Assembly: GCA_026706455.1 (NCBI GenBank)
Contig: JAPOYS010000146.1
Span: forward strand, 31,248-95,247
Length of the DNA stretch: 64,000 nt
Source: Chloroflexota bacterium
GTDB taxonomy: Bacteria; Chloroflexota; Anaerolineae; Aggregatilineales; Phototrophicaceae
Direction: 5' to 3'
The notes under the pieces were generated by a model. The model searched no databases. It was not told where the DNA came from and saw only the letters and a program-made list of their open reading frames with translations. The translations under genes were made by a program, and so were the position numbers. Positions 27,468-37,241 of the stretch are shown in pieces; position 1 is the first letter of the stretch, and each line of letters starts with the position of its first letter.

Positions 27468-28238
27468 TCAGGAGAATGGCTTGTGTGATTTCCGCCACCG
27501 GGATGCCAGCAGTTGATACTTGCGGTATTCGTACCAAGCCATCAGGAGCGACAATCGTAAGCCGTGCCAGCGATCGCCATAGCCGCGCAGGGTGATGAAG
27601 CGCCAGTAAAACTGACGAATCGGCTGCAAGACCAGATTGCGCTGTTTGGGCTTCACGCCCTGTGAATACAGGCTTTCCGCATCAAAGCGCGCGTAGTGTT
27701 CTTGCTTGTCCTTGAATTGTTGCAGATCGCGATAATTGTAATGAATCAGGGGATGCCGAATGGCGCCCTCGGAGCCGTAGAGCTTCACCACTTCGTGAAC
27801 TTTGCGCCGCGTATCGTAGTAGGCCTGCCCGACACGCAGCAGACGCGTCTGATAGTCGGGATACCAGCCCGCCCCTCGGGTTAAAATGCCGAAGATGTAA
27901 TTGTGCCTTGGAATGCGCCAGCCAGCGTACTCCGGGAAATTGATCTTTTGACGAATCTCCTCGGCCAAGGCATCCGTGACGCGTTCATCCGCATCGACAA
28001 AGAGCACCCAATCTGTCATTTCATCGGCGGCGTCAAGCGCGGCGTTGCGCTGTTCAGAATAGTTTAGGAACTCGTGCTGAAAAATATCCGCGCCGGCGCG
28101 TTGAGCAATTGCAACCGTGTCGTCCGTGCTGAAGGAATCGAATACGATGACACGGTCCGCGAATCGCAGCGTTTTGATACAATCGGCGATTTGCTCCGAC
28201 TCATTGTGAGTCAACACGATGGCTGTGAGGTGCATCAT
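27468..28238 (-). CDS. Family 2 glycosyltransferase (WaaE/KdtX-like)
   Basis: This 256-residue GT-A glycosyltransferase starts LTAIVLTHNESEQIADCIKT and has the nucleotide-sugar Asp block VIVFDSFSTDDTVAIAQ and the metal-binding VLFVDADERVT. HNYIFGILTRGAGWYPDYQTRL-like text with a later REVHEVV-type segment (RRKVHEVVKLYG) resembles WaaE-type transferases acting on lipid-anchored glycans. A basic, amphipathic C-terminus (YRKYQLLASRWRKSHKPFS) could bind the membrane. The ATG overlaps the stop of the upstream glycosyltransferase (ATGA), making a coupled three-gene unit. The sugar and acceptor are unknown. Confidence 0.85.
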   Translation of the reverse strand: MMHLTAIVLTHNESEQIADCIKTLRFADRVIVFDSFSTDDTVAIAQRAGADIFQHEFLNYSEQRNAALDAADEMTDWVLFVDADERVTDALAEEIRQKINFPEYAGWRIPRHNYIFGILTRGAGWYPDYQTRLLRVGQAYYDTRRKVHEVVKLYGSEGAIRHPLIHYNYRDLQQFKDKQEHYARFDAESLYSQGVKPKQRNLVLQPIRQFYWRFITLRGYGDRWHGLRLSLLMAWYEYRKYQLLASRWRKSHKPFS

Positions 28239-29188
28239 GCTTGCGCCATCTCGATAATCGTCCGGCAGGCGGCCTGGATTTCCACATCAGCAGCCTCAAG
28301 CTGGCGCAGTTCTCGCCGCATGCCCAGGATTATTAGCATGCGCGCCAGCCGTATTTTCCATCTGGGACAATGTTTCTCATACAATAATAGCCTACTTTTC
28401 CACAGGTGGATTAGGCTGCTGGGTCGAACCTGAGTTGTGCTCTGCCCGCCGAGGTGCGTCACATGCGCTCGCGGAACGCATAATATCCGCCAACCGCGCT
28501 TCCGTATGCGCCAAGCCCAATCGACCTCTTCGCAATAGATGAAGAAATCTTCGTCAAAGAGACCAGACTCTTCGATGGCCTCGCGCTTAAGCATCATAGT
28601 AGCGCCCAGCGGGAAATCCACCTCAAATGGCTCTTGGCCGGCATACAGGGATCGAGAGTAGCGCCCATTAAATCCGCCTTCAATGAGACGCCCAGGCGTC
28701 GGGAATAGCTCCGCCCAGATTTGGCGCAGCCCCGGGAATTGAAAGGCGCTGTGCTGGAAACTGCCGTCCGCGAAACTCAGCCGGGCGCCGACCACGCCGA
28801 TATCGGACTGCGACAGCAAAGCCGCAAAAAGCTGCTTCGTCGCTCCGCTATGCGTTATGGTGTCGGGATTGAGCAGATAAACGGCGCGCGGCTTTTCGCG
28901 CCGGGCGCCATTGCTGAAGCCCAGTTGGCGCAAGGCTCGGTTGTTGGCGGGACCGAAGCCAATATTGCTGCTGTTCTCGAGCAGATTCACGCGAGCGAAT
29001 TCACGCCGGACCAAGTCGACCGTGTGATCATCCGAAGCCGAATCGGACAGCCAGACTTCATATCGCAGTCCGCTCGTCTCCAGATCATGCAACAGACTGC
29101 GCAAGGCATCGGCGATGACATCGGCGTTGTTCCAGGTGACGACGACCACCGCCAGGTCAATCTTGGAAGGCTCCTCAGACGGCCTCAA
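28235..29188 (-). CDS. Family 2 glycosyltransferase (rhamnosyltransferase-like)
   Basis: This 317-residue GT-A enzyme has DLAVVVVTWNNADVIADALR, the donor site YEVWLSDSASDDHTVDLVR, NIGFGPANNRALRQ and the acidic metal motif YLLNPDT. FFIYCEEVDWAWRIRKRGW is the ED-x-x-W-x-x-R acceptor-side motif. This pattern is typical of WbbL-like rhamnosyltransferases that build surface polysaccharide. Its start overlaps the stop of the upstream anchored protein gene (ATGA, 29185-29188), and its own stop overlaps the next glycosyltransferase. Confidence 0.87.
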   Translation of the reverse strand: MRPSEEPSKIDLAVVVVTWNNADVIADALRSLLHDLETSGLRYEVWLSDSASDDHTVDLVRREFARVNLLENSSNIGFGPANNRALRQLGFSNGARREKPRAVYLLNPDTITHSGATKQLFAALLSQSDIGVVGARLSFADGSFQHSAFQFPGLRQIWAELFPTPGRLIEGGFNGRYSRSLYAGQEPFEVDFPLGATMMLKREAIEESGLFDEDFFIYCEEVDWAWRIRKRGWRILCVPRAHVTHLGGQSTTQVRPSSLIHLWKSRLLLYEKHCPRWKIRLARMLIILGMRRELRQLEAADVEIQAACRTIIEMAQA

Positions 29189-30588
29189 TTCGAATATCCG
29201 CTCGCCGGATCGACGATCATAATTGAGCGCATGCCGACGTGGTTGTTGCGCAGACTGATGGCCACATCCTCATGTATGAGACCAGCCCAGCAATTCTGTG
29301 GATTGCGGGCTTTGACCTCGGTCATTCGTATTGCGCCCCAGACAACCGCCCGCGCGCCCGCCGGCAGATAGTGAAACGTGTTCTCGCTCGCCTCGTCATA
29401 GACATCTTGGAGCATATCATGGCTGCCTACAGCCCAACGATAAGGAAAACTGGAGACGGATGTTTCGCATTGGATGCCGACGCGCCAGACGCCCGACTCA
29501 TCGAAGAAGCCCAACGAGCCAGCCAACTGCTCTTGCTGATATACAGTTCCCGGTGGGGGACCGCTTGTGCGAATCGGCGCCTTGCCGTAGTTCTCGACGG
29601 TCATGCGAAAAACCAGCATGTGTCCCAGCGGGACGGTAATTTGCTGGGAATAAGCCAAGGACACATCATCCTCAGGCAGGGGCAGCAATTCACCCAATGC
29701 GATTGAGTCTGAGTACAGAGTCTCGTCATAGGGCAGCACGCCAAAAGCGACATCAACGCCTGGCGTCTGGGGTTTAATTTCGGCGAAGGGCTTTCCGCCC
29801 GCTTCAATCGTGAGCGCGCCTTCCATCCGCATGCGCTGGCCCACCTTGTCTTGCGCCAGCGCGACTACCCGATAAGCGCCGTCGGGCGGCGGATCAACAC
29901 CGAGATCAATGCCGCCCTCGTAGTCAAAGAGATGCCGCCCCGCTTCGCCGTAAGCGCGCTCTTCCACGCGTGCGGAAATCGGAATCCGCAGGCCATCGTC
30001 GCCGACGAGAAATACGTCCAGGCGCTCGACATCCTTCTCCAGATAAACATTCACGCCGACTCGGTCGGCAACGCCGTCTTGATTGGGCGAGAAGGCGCCG
30101 GGCGATATCGTAAACTCAGACATGACAGGCAGCGGCGTATCGCCTTTTTCGATCAGCAAGCCACCGCTTGCGGTCATTGTTGATCCGCCTTCCGCCTGCG
30201 CTTCCAGCTCCCAGATGTAGTCGCCATTTGGAATAAGTCGCCTCTCGATATGACCGTGCACAGTCTCGCCTTCGAGCGCAAAACCATCCACCACGCCGCT
30301 GAAAAGCACGCTGTAGTCGCCGTCTTGGCGCGCCCGCGCCCGCCGAAAATAAAAGCGCCGGCCCGAAAGAGATACCAGGGACAGGCTTATCGTTGCTGGA
30401 CGCGAGAGGCTGTATTCAAAGACAGCGATATCGTCTTCGCCATCGGCGTTGGGGCTAATCGACGGTCTGTCGAATCCGGCGGCCGTAATCAGAGCCAGCG
30501 GCGGTCTGAGGAAAATGCCGCCCACCGCATAGACGAGGAGGACGCCGATAGCGGCGGCGAATAGCGTGAGCTTTCGAGGCAGACGCAT
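29185..30588 (-). CDS. Membrane-anchored surface protein with FlgD-like Ig repeats
   Basis: This protein of about 467 residues has an N-terminal signal anchor (KLTLFAAAIGVLLVYAVGG). Two modules begin with the calcium-loop-like motifs RPSISPNADGEDDI and GAFSPNQDGVADRVGV, as in FlgD-type or CHU_C Ig domains of exported proteins. Each is followed by a beta-sandwich pattern with PNGDYIWELEA or PDGAYRVVALA. A third, less clear beta domain fills the C-terminal half. It is expected outside the membrane. The frame is open to 30687, but the hydrophobic anchor starts right after the ATG at 30588, with AGGG about 11 bases upstream. It heads an operon with two glycosyltransferases, so it may take part in making surface glycan or be glycosylated. 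Confidence 0.75.
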   Translation of the reverse strand: MRLPRKLTLFAAAIGVLLVYAVGGIFLRPPLALITAAGFDRPSISPNADGEDDIAVFEYSLSRPATISLSLVSLSGRRFYFRRARARQDGDYSVLFSGVVDGFALEGETVHGHIERRLIPNGDYIWELEAQAEGGSTMTASGGLLIEKGDTPLPVMSEFTISPGAFSPNQDGVADRVGVNVYLEKDVERLDVFLVGDDGLRIPISARVEERAYGEAGRHLFDYEGGIDLGVDPPPDGAYRVVALAQDKVGQRMRMEGALTIEAGGKPFAEIKPQTPGVDVAFGVLPYDETLYSDSIALGELLPLPEDDVSLAYSQQITVPLGHMLVFRMTVENYGKAPIRTSGPPPGTVYQQEQLAGSLGFFDESGVWRVGIQCETSVSSFPYRWAVGSHDMLQDVYDEASENTFHYLPAGARAVVWGAIRMTEVKARNPQNCWAGLIHEDVAISLRNNHVGMRSIMIVDPASGYSN

Positions 30589-30839
30589 ATAGCGATTTCC
30601 CTTCCGAATTGAAGGCAAATCAAGTCTACAAATGGGCTGCGCGACTCGCAAGACCAGATCGACGCCGAGGGCCTGCGCAGCAACCATTGACCGAAATACA
30701 GCTAGCGACTGCCAGGTCGATACAGGTTCGGTCGCGGGCTCCGGGACTTACTTTAGCCCGGCAATTGGGCTACACTTGCCAATCAAGGATTCAAACTGGA
30801 TGCGGAAGAGCGGCGTTTACTTTGGCGACGAACTCCATA

Positions 30840-33242
30840 TTGGATTTCCACAGCATTGATAACGCGGAAGCGCAGGCTGATGGAGTATTTGAGCTTCCGC
30901 TTCTGCCGCTGGAGGGCCAGGTTCTATTTCCCCGCGTTTTGAGCCTGATCCCGCTGCGGGCTGAATCCCAGATCAAGGCGGTGATGTCCGCGCGCGATCA
31001 AGGGCGCACGCTCATCGTCTGCAAACTGCGGGCTGAACAAACGGGCGAGAAACTTTTGGACCGGATTCATGCGGTGGGCACTGAGGCCGCGCCCGGCAAA
31101 ACTACAGAATTGGCCGATGACACGCTGCAAGTGCTGGCGCAAGGCCGACGGCGCGTTCGAATTCTGGCTGTCCGCCAAGCGGGCGCTTATCCAATAGCCA
31201 AAGCCTGCGCCTTCGTTGACGCGGCGGCCGAGCCACAAGTATTGGAGTCTCTGGCTGCGGCGCTCAAGGACTTGTTCAAACATAGCGGTCAATTCAACGA
31301 AGCGATGCCCGAGAGCATAATCAAGCATATTCTGTCGCTGGATGATTCTGGGCTGCTCTGCGACTCGCTGGCTTCGGTGCTGCCGCTTTCGCCGGAAGAT
31401 TCGCAGCAGCTGCTGGAACTCGAAAACACAGAAATGCGGCTCGAACGGCTCGCGGCTCTGCTCACGGCTGATCTGCATGACAACGAGATCCACGATGAAG
31501 TGCACTCGCGCTTGCAGGACGAAATCGCCGCCAATCAGCGCGAAATGTATCTGCGTGAACAACTGCGCATTATCCAGCAGGAGTTGGGAGACGGCGATGT
31601 CTTCCAGCAGGAGATGCACGAACTGTCGGAGCGGATTAAGACGGCGAAACTGCCGGCCGAAATCCATGAAAAGGCGATGAAGGAATTGTCGCGCTTGAGC
31701 GTCATTCCGCCTATGTCTCCCGAATCTGGCGTGATTCACACCTACCTTGACCGGCTCCTGACCCTGCCCTGGAATGCCGTAAGCGAAGAGAATCTCGAAT
31801 TGAAGAACGCCGAAGAAATACTTGAACGCGCGCACTACGGCTTGGCCAAGGTCAAGGCGCGAATCTTGGAACATATCGCCGTGCGCAAACTGGCGAAGGA
31901 TAAGATGAAAAGCCCAATCCTGTGCTTCGTAGGCCCGCCCGGCGTTGGCAAGACATCGCTGGGGAAGAGCATCGCTGAGGCGCTCGGCTGCAAGTTTCTG
32001 CGCATCAGCCTGGGCGGCATGCGCGACGAGGCCGAAATCCGCGGGCACCGGCGCACCTATATCGGCTCCATGCCCGGGCGCATTCTGCAGCAGATGGAAC
32101 GCGCCGAGACGGTGAATCCTGTTTTCATGCTCGATGAAATTGACAAAATGAGCTCGGACTTCCGGGGGGATCCAGCATCGGCGCTGCTGGAAGCGCTTGA
32201 CCCCGAACAAAATGTGAACTTTGTCGATCATTATCTTGAGGCGCCTTACGATCTATCCAAGGTTACTTTCATCACGACGGCGAATGATTTGCACTCGATT
32301 CCGGAAGCGCTGGAAGATCGGCTGGAAGTTATCGAATTCAAGGGCTATTCCGAAGAAGAGAAGATTCAAATCGCGCGTCAGTTCTTGATCCCAAAACAGC
32401 TCGAAGCGAATGGCATCGACGATGCCGGCATCCGTTTTTCCACGGCGGCGCTGCAGCACATAATCAGGCACTACACCTATGAAAGCGGCGTCCGCAATCT
32501 CGAGCGTGAAGTCGCCCGCATGTGTCGGCGCATCGCGCGGCAAGTCGCTTCGGACCGCGGCTATCCCCGCCGCATCACGCCATCAACGATTGAAAAACAC
32601 CTTGGCCCCCCACAGATGCTCGACTCCAAGGTCAATCGCAGCGCTGCGATTGGTGTTGTCAGCGGTTTGGTCTGGACACCCAACGGCGGTGAAATACAGA
32701 CGGTCGAGGTCTCGCTCGTGCTGGGCAAAGGAAACCTGATGCTGACGGGTCAATTGGGCGATGTGCTGCAAGAATCGGCGCATATCGCGCTAAGCTATCT
32801 GCGTTCGCGCGCCAAAGCCTTTGGCTTGCCCGCAGAAGACTTCGAGAACCACGATGTACACGTGCACATGCCCGAAGGCGCCGTGCCAAAGGATGGTCCC
32901 TCGGCCGGCGTCACCCTCGCCACCGCGCTCGTATCCGCCTTCACCGAGAGACCGGCGCGCGCCTCGTTTGCCATGTCGGGCGAGATTACCTTGCGGGGCC
33001 AGATCTTGCCAGTGGGCGGCGTCGTCGAGAAGATCCTGGCCGCGCGCCGCCGCAACCTGTCCAATATCATCTTGCCCAAAGACAATCAAAAGGATTTGCA
33101 TGACCTGCCCAAGGCGGCGAGACGCGATATCTCCATCACCTTTGTGGAGGAGATGAACGACGTACTGGAGCTAGTGCTGCATGATCCGCCTGAATTTAGA
33201 ATTCGCGATCTTGAAGCTGAGAAGCCCGAAGCCAACGATTAA
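30840..33242 (+). CDS. lon: ATP-dependent protease Lon
   Basis: This protein of about 800 residues has the Lon substrate-binding N-domain ([20 protein letters not shown]), coiled coil and AAA+ module. The latter contains Walker [14 protein letters not shown] (about 365-377), Walker [15 protein letters not shown] and sensor region. The C-terminal Ser-Lys protease has [15 protein letters not shown] (catalytic Ser about 687) and [12 protein letters not shown] (catalytic Lys about 728). It degrades damaged and regulatory proteins in the cytoplasm. The start is doubtful. The frame is open from 30609, but similarity begins near LDFHS, so I chose the TTG at 30840; a TTG at 30822 is also possible. 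No ATG or strong ribosome site lies in this region. Confidence 0.93.
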   Translation: MDFHSIDNAEAQADGVFELPLLPLEGQVLFPRVLSLIPLRAESQIKAVMSARDQGRTLIVCKLRAEQTGEKLLDRIHAVGTEAAPGKTTELADDTLQVLAQGRRRVRILAVRQAGAYPIAKACAFVDAAAEPQVLESLAAALKDLFKHSGQFNEAMPESIIKHILSLDDSGLLCDSLASVLPLSPEDSQQLLELENTEMRLERLAALLTADLHDNEIHDEVHSRLQDEIAANQREMYLREQLRIIQQELGDGDVFQQEMHELSERIKTAKLPAEIHEKAMKELSRLSVIPPMSPESGVIHTYLDRLLTLPWNAVSEENLELKNAEEILERAHYGLAKVKARILEHIAVRKLAKDKMKSPILCFVGPPGVGKTSLGKSIAEALGCKFLRISLGGMRDEAEIRGHRRTYIGSMPGRILQQMERAETVNPVFMLDEIDKMSSDFRGDPASALLEALDPEQNVNFVDHYLEAPYDLSKVTFITTANDLHSIPEALEDRLEVIEFKGYSEEEKIQIARQFLIPKQLEANGIDDAGIRFSTAALQHIIRHYTYESGVRNLEREVARMCRRIARQVASDRGYPRRITPSTIEKHLGPPQMLDSKVNRSAAIGVVSGLVWTPNGGEIQTVEVSLVLGKGNLMLTGQLGDVLQESAHIALSYLRSRAKAFGLPAEDFENHDVHVHMPEGAVPKDGPSAGVTLATALVSAFTERPARASFAMSGEITLRGQILPVGGVVEKILAARRRNLSNIILPKDNQKDLHDLPKAARRDISITFVEEMNDVLELVLHDPPEFRIRDLEAEKPEAND

Positions 33243-33306
33243 GAATCCTCAATGCCGCAGTTCTCGACGGCCAAGGGCATGGATAGTCGATCACAAGATT
33301 CGTAGC

Positions 33307-34971
33307 TTGAATGAACCATTCTCCTCAACCAGCCGTCTGACGTTGGCGCTGCTTTCCGCGTATGTCGAACTGCGCAAGCACAGTTGGTTGCGCATCGGGC
33401 CGCCAATTGCGGCACTCGCCTTGTGCGCCTGTACCGCCTTGAGCGCGCCGACCGCAACGCCACTGCCTACTGCGACGCTCACGCCGACATACACCGAGAC
33501 TCCGACCCAGACGCCCAGCGCAACGCCCAGCGAACCGACGACGCCCTCCCCGACGCCAAGCCCGCTTGCGACTTCTACGCCATCGGCAAGCCCGACGGCG
33601 ACGCCATCGTCAACAGCGACGCCCACCGCGACGCCCACCGTCACGCCTTCGATCACGCCTCTGCCGGCGCTCGGCTTGGTTTTCGACAATTGGGACGTGC
33701 TGGATATCCCCGATTCGATCGCGGAGGGCCTTTCCAACCCGATGATCGCCTTTGCCAGTTCCAATAACCGTCAGACGATCGCCAACATCGCAACAGCGCA
33801 GCCCTTCACCGGAGAACAAACCGTCTTTTTTGTATCGCCGAGCGGCTCGCGGCGCAGAGTCGCGGTTCTGCAGGCGAATTCCAGCAAGAGCCTGGAAGTA
33901 TTTCCAGCCAAACCCGGCAATGCCTTGGCCTACGTCAGGACAACCGACGACCCGCGGACGAGCGGTCTTTACATTCTGGACCTGGAAACGGGTTTCAGCG
34001 CCAGAGTGTTGCCGGGCGAGAATCCGCTGGCGCAGCGCGGTTTTCATATGCCGCCCGATTGGTCGCCCGATGGCAATCGATTGACGATGGCAGTCGCAAC
34101 CGGTTACGACCTGGATATCTACATAGTCGCCAAAGACGGATCGCCGCCGACGAAGATCAGCGCGCACGGATCCTACGATCTCTGGCCGAGGTGGTCGCCC
34201 GCTGGCCGCTATATTGCCTTTGTATCCGACCGCGCCGATTGCCCGAGTTGGATTCCTGGCGAGCCGAATTTCTGCGATGCGCTAACTATGCCGCCGCCCA
34301 GGGGCGGTCATGTCTATATATACGAAGTGGCGAGCGGAAATGCCTGGCGGCTGGCGGACGTCCCGGTATCCGAGCCGCCCAGATGGATTGGCGATTCCCT
34401 CATCGTATTCGCCAGCGGCGGTCCCTTTGATCTGCAGAACCCGCAGCGTCGCATCTGGCGCGCCGATATCAGTACGGGCGAGTTGCGCGAGTTGCGCCTC
34501 GCGGCCGCGTCTCCTTCAGCCAGCTACCTGTCCGATGCCTGGTCACGCGATGGCGAAGGAGTTGTGCTTCAGCTCGCGGACAACAGGAACGAAATTGTGC
34601 TGCTGGATGCGGGCGGGCGGCTGCTGGGAAGAGATAGCGAGCTGGACTTTCCGCGCTTCGGCTTGCGCGCCAGTTGGGCGCCCGATGGCCAAAGAATCGC
34701 GCTCGGCGGCACAGCGGGCCAGTGCCCTTACGGCCTGCGCGTGAAGAACAGCGGCTTCGGCAATGTAGCCAGCGGCAATCCGCCGCCAACAATGTGCGAC
34801 CCGCTGTATTCGCCCGATGGCCGTTTCATCGCCTTCACCGGCGTCAATCCTACCGTTGATGGACGCAATGATATCTATGTCGCCAATTACAATGGATTCG
34901 GCGCCGCCAGCCTCACGAGAGACCTGCGCGGACAGGTGAAATTGATCGGCTGGGTCGGCGGAGCGCCATAG
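33307..34971 (+). CDS. Lipoprotein with Thr/Pro stalk and TolB-like beta-propeller
   Basis: This protein of about 554 residues has three parts. An N-terminal lipoprotein signal ends in a Cys (PIAALALC then ACTALS). A stalk of about 75 residues consists almost only of Thr, Pro, Ser and Ala in TPT/SPT repeats. A propeller follows with repeated blades such as DWSPDGNRLTMAV, WSPAGRYIAFVSD, WSRDGEGVVLQL, WAPDGQRIALGG and YSPDGRFIAFTG, the WD40-like PD40 pattern of TolB. It probably displays a sensor or binding propeller at the cell surface on a glycosylated stalk. The start is uncertain: only TTG codons (33307, 33343, 33388) occur before the signal peptide, and the frame is open to 33181 inside lon. 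Confidence 0.75.
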   Translation: MNEPFSSTSRLTLALLSAYVELRKHSWLRIGPPIAALALCACTALSAPTATPLPTATLTPTYTETPTQTPSATPSEPTTPSPTPSPLATSTPSASPTATPSSTATPTATPTVTPSITPLPALGLVFDNWDVLDIPDSIAEGLSNPMIAFASSNNRQTIANIATAQPFTGEQTVFFVSPSGSRRRVAVLQANSSKSLEVFPAKPGNALAYVRTTDDPRTSGLYILDLETGFSARVLPGENPLAQRGFHMPPDWSPDGNRLTMAVATGYDLDIYIVAKDGSPPTKISAHGSYDLWPRWSPAGRYIAFVSDRADCPSWIPGEPNFCDALTMPPPRGGHVYIYEVASGNAWRLADVPVSEPPRWIGDSLIVFASGGPFDLQNPQRRIWRADISTGELRELRLAAASPSASYLSDAWSRDGEGVVLQLADNRNEIVLLDAGGRLLGRDSELDFPRFGLRASWAPDGQRIALGGTAGQCPYGLRVKNSGFGNVASGNPPPTMCDPLYSPDGRFIAFTGVNPTVDGRNDIYVANYNGFGAASLTRDLRGQVKLIGWVGGAP

Positions 34972-35035
34972 CGCCAAATCCAGACAGGCTTTATATTGAC
35001 TGGGTGGAGGGTCTATCATGACGGAGAGGTGCGCT

Positions 35036-35782
35036 ATGCCCCAGCTCAAAGACAAGGTTGCGCTAGTTACCGGCGGCGGCCGCGGCATCGGGCGCGCGAT
35101 TAGCCTGGAGCTGGCGGCGCGCGGCGCGACCGTGATCGTCAACTACAATCGTAGCGGCGCGGCTGCTGAAGAAGTAGTCGCCCGCATACAGGCGGCAGGC
35201 GGCGCTGCCAAAAGCCTGCGGACGGATGTCAGCGACGCCGAGCAGGTGGCCAGCATGTTCAAGGCGATTGCGACGGGTTTCAAGTCGATTGACATTCTCG
35301 TCAACAACGCCGGCATGACGCGCGACAACGTCATTATGATGATGAAGCCGGCGGATTTCGACGCGGTGATTGAAACGAATCTGCGCAGCTGCTGGCTCTG
35401 CTGCAAGAGCGCGGCGCGAACGATGATGCGCAAAAGGAGCGGGAGCATCGTCAATATCACCAGCGTGGTGGGCATCGCCGGCAACGGCGGCCAGACGAAC
35501 TACGCCGCCAGCAAAGCGGGGATCATCGGCTTGACGAAATCGCTGGCAAAAGAGCTGGCGCCACGCGGCCTGCGCGTCAACGCCGTCGCGCCCGGCTTTG
35601 TCGAGACAGACATGACGGCCGACCTGAGCGACGAAATCAAGGACAAGGCGATTGAAGCGATCCCCTTGGGGCGGATGGGCGCGGCCGAAGATATTGCCCG
35701 CGCCGTCGCATTTCTCGCATCGGACGACGCCAGCTATATCACGGGCCAGACGCTGGTCGTCGATGGCGGCATGGTGATGTAG
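35036..35782 (+). CDS. fabG: 3-oxoacyl-ACP reductase (SDR family)
   Basis: This 248-residue short-chain dehydrogenase has the NAD(P) site VTGGGRGIGRA (11-21), the NNAG block at 90-93, and the catalytic residues Ser143, Tyr156 and Lys160 in NITSVVG and YAASK. GFVETDMT and ITGQTLVVDGGMVM are typical FabG endings. It would reduce 3-oxoacyl-ACP in fatty acid elongation, though many SDR paralogues act elsewhere and no other fab gene is nearby. GGAGAGG six bases before the ATG at 35036 chooses this start over 35018. Confidence 0.88.
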   Translation: MPQLKDKVALVTGGGRGIGRAISLELAARGATVIVNYNRSGAAAEEVVARIQAAGGAAKSLRTDVSDAEQVASMFKAIATGFKSIDILVNNAGMTRDNVIMMMKPADFDAVIETNLRSCWLCCKSAARTMMRKRSGSIVNITSVVGIAGNGGQTNYAASKAGIIGLTKSLAKELAPRGLRVNAVAPGFVETDMTADLSDEIKDKAIEAIPLGRMGAAEDIARAVAFLASDDASYITGQTLVVDGGMVM

Positions 35783-35812
35783 GGCGGCGGATCAAACGCA
35801 ATTGGAGGTTCT

Positions 35813-36157
35813 ATGAGCACCGTATTCTCAAAGATCATTGCGAAGGAAATTCCGGCCGATATCGTCTATGAAGACGAACTGGTTCTGGCCTTTCGTGATA
35901 TCGCGCCGTCGGCGCCCGTTCATATTCTCATCATTCCCAAAGCCGAAATCGCTACCGTCAACGATGTCACAGCAGCTGACGAAGCGGCTTTGGGCCGGCT
36001 GTTCACGGTGGCGGCAAAAATCGCGGAGGGCGAAGGGATCGCCCAAGAGGGCTTCCGCCTCATAGTCAACTGCAATAAACATGGCGGGCAGGAAGTCTTT
36101 CACCTGCACATGCATTTGGTCGGCGGTCGCAGCCTAGGACCGATGCTGGCGCGATAG
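35813..36157 (+). CDS. hinT: HIT-family nucleotide-binding protein (HinT-like)
   Basis: This 114-residue protein begins [20 protein letters not shown], standard for HinT. It has the histidine triad [10 protein letters not shown] (His97, His99, His101) near the C-terminus. HinT proteins hydrolyse purine nucleoside phosphoramidates, including adenylated intermediates. TTGGAGG lies about six bases before the ATG. It follows fabG by 30 bp on the same strand and probably shares its transcript. Confidence 0.93.
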   Translation: MSTVFSKIIAKEIPADIVYEDELVLAFRDIAPSAPVHILIIPKAEIATVNDVTAADEAALGRLFTVAAKIAEGEGIAQEGFRLIVNCNKHGGQEVFHLHMHLVGGRSLGPMLAR

Positions 36158-36191
36158 GGAGCACCAATCCCGGCCTGCTTGCCCGCTGCGC

Positions 36192-37082
36192 TTAGCCGCT
36201 TGCGCCTGCCGTCGCGGTCACGTACTCGGTTGGAGTCGCATCTGTTGTCGCTGTCGCGTCCACTGTCGCCGTCGCATCAGAGGTCGCCGTCGCGTTTTCA
36301 GTTGCCGTAGCGATGACGGTTGCCGCCGCGCTCGCTTGCCCCGCTCCCCGCCAGTCAGCCGGCGTCGCGTCGTCGATGGCTTGCAGGATGGTCGCGGACG
36401 ACGGAATCGTCCCGGTCTGGTCCGCGTCGACGGTCACGCCATTCACGCGCAGCGTTGGCGTTGTCGACACGCCCTCGTTTGCAGCCGACTCCAGCGTCGC
36501 CGAGATTCCCGCCGAATTGAAACAGTCCGTGAAGGCGCTGCTGCGCAAGCCGAGATTCTCGACGCCGGTCAGCAGTCGATTCTGGGAGAATGCCGTATTG
36601 CCGTAGCGGGTCTGCCAGTCGAAGAGCACATCGTGCATCTCCCAAAACATGCCCTGCCGCCCGGCGCAAAGGGCGGCGCGCGAGGCGCCGGCCGCGTTGG
36701 GGATTGACCCCGTGTTGAGCGGCACGTAAGTGAACAAGACCTGCGCCCGCTTCACGCGTTCAAGCACGGCATCGAAACTGGCGCTATGAAAAGCCTCGCA
36801 GCCGGGGCAGGAAAAACTGGCGTATTCTGCCATCGTGACGGGCGCGTCGGGGTCGCCCAGCCGCGGGTAACCTTCCGGCGAATAGCTGCGCTCGATGCCA
36901 TCATAGCGGGCGGACAGCTCATAGGGAATGAAAGCGTCAACCGGCTGATTGGAGACGATGACGACTGCGATGCCGACTATCGCAACCGCCACGATCAGGA
37001 CGAGCGCCAAGAGTCGTTGATTCTGCCGGCGCTGTTTCTGCCGGCGCTGCCGTGCTTCGCGCGTGCGGCTCTTTTTTGCCAT
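36192..37082 (-). CDS. DsbA-like thioredoxin-fold protein with Thr/Ala-rich tail
   Basis: This protein of about 296 residues has a very basic cytoplasmic N-terminus (KKSRTREARQRRQKQRRQNQ), one membrane anchor (LLALVLIVAVAIVGIAVVIV) and a DsbA-like domain. In that domain the active site is SFSCPGCEAFHS (CPGC, residues 92-95), with the cis-proline region VSTTPTLRVNG. The last 45 residues are an imperfect ATATxDATAT repeat. It would exchange disulfides or form them outside the membrane, like BdbD. The frame is open to 37193, but the ATG at 37082 (GAGG nine bases upstream) gives the natural N-terminus. Confidence 0.85.
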   Translation of the reverse strand: MAKKSRTREARQRRQKQRRQNQRLLALVLIVAVAIVGIAVVIVSNQPVDAFIPYELSARYDGIERSYSPEGYPRLGDPDAPVTMAEYASFSCPGCEAFHSASFDAVLERVKRAQVLFTYVPLNTGSIPNAAGASRAALCAGRQGMFWEMHDVLFDWQTRYGNTAFSQNRLLTGVENLGLRSSAFTDCFNSAGISATLESAANEGVSTTPTLRVNGVTVDADQTGTIPSSATILQAIDDATPADWRGAGQASAAATVIATATENATATSDATATVDATATTDATPTEYVTATAGASG

Positions 37083-37204
37083 AGTCTCGTTCCTCAACGA
37101 GTCGTCATTCACAGTCGCGTCCGCGAATGCGGCAAGTCTACTCGAGAGCGAGCGCTTTGTAAAATCACAACTTGCCTCGCCCGCCGGCAACAACCTATGC
37201 GCGC

Positions 37205-37229
37205 AGCTAAGCCTGGCCTAGGTCTAGCT
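37205..37229. promoter_or_regulatory. Imperfect 25-bp dyad upstream of acnA promoter
   Basis: Ten-base arms AGCTAAGCCT and AGGTCTAGCT (8 of 10 complementary) flank a five-base centre. The dyad ends 12 bp before the -35 element of the acnA promoter, a usual place for an activator or repressor site. Function is inferred only from position. Confidence 0.35.
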
Positions 37230-37241
37230 GAGTTCATTAGG

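Noticed and set aside
30609..30839. Possible N-terminal extension of Lon
   Set aside because: The 77 extra residues are Arg- and Ala-rich without Lon similarity and fall in the promoter gap behind the divergent operon.
30924..32231. 435-residue open frame antisense to lon
   Set aside because: It is fully covered by the AAA+ and N-domain of Lon, and its protein looks random.
35018..35035. ATG six codons before the chosen fabG start
   Set aside because: The GGAGAGG ribosome site lies between the two ATGs and can only serve the second one.
36200..36310. CRISPR-like repeat pattern in the gtcgc-rich stretch
   Set aside because: The repeats are short, imperfect and in frame with a protein tail; there are no spacers or cas genes.
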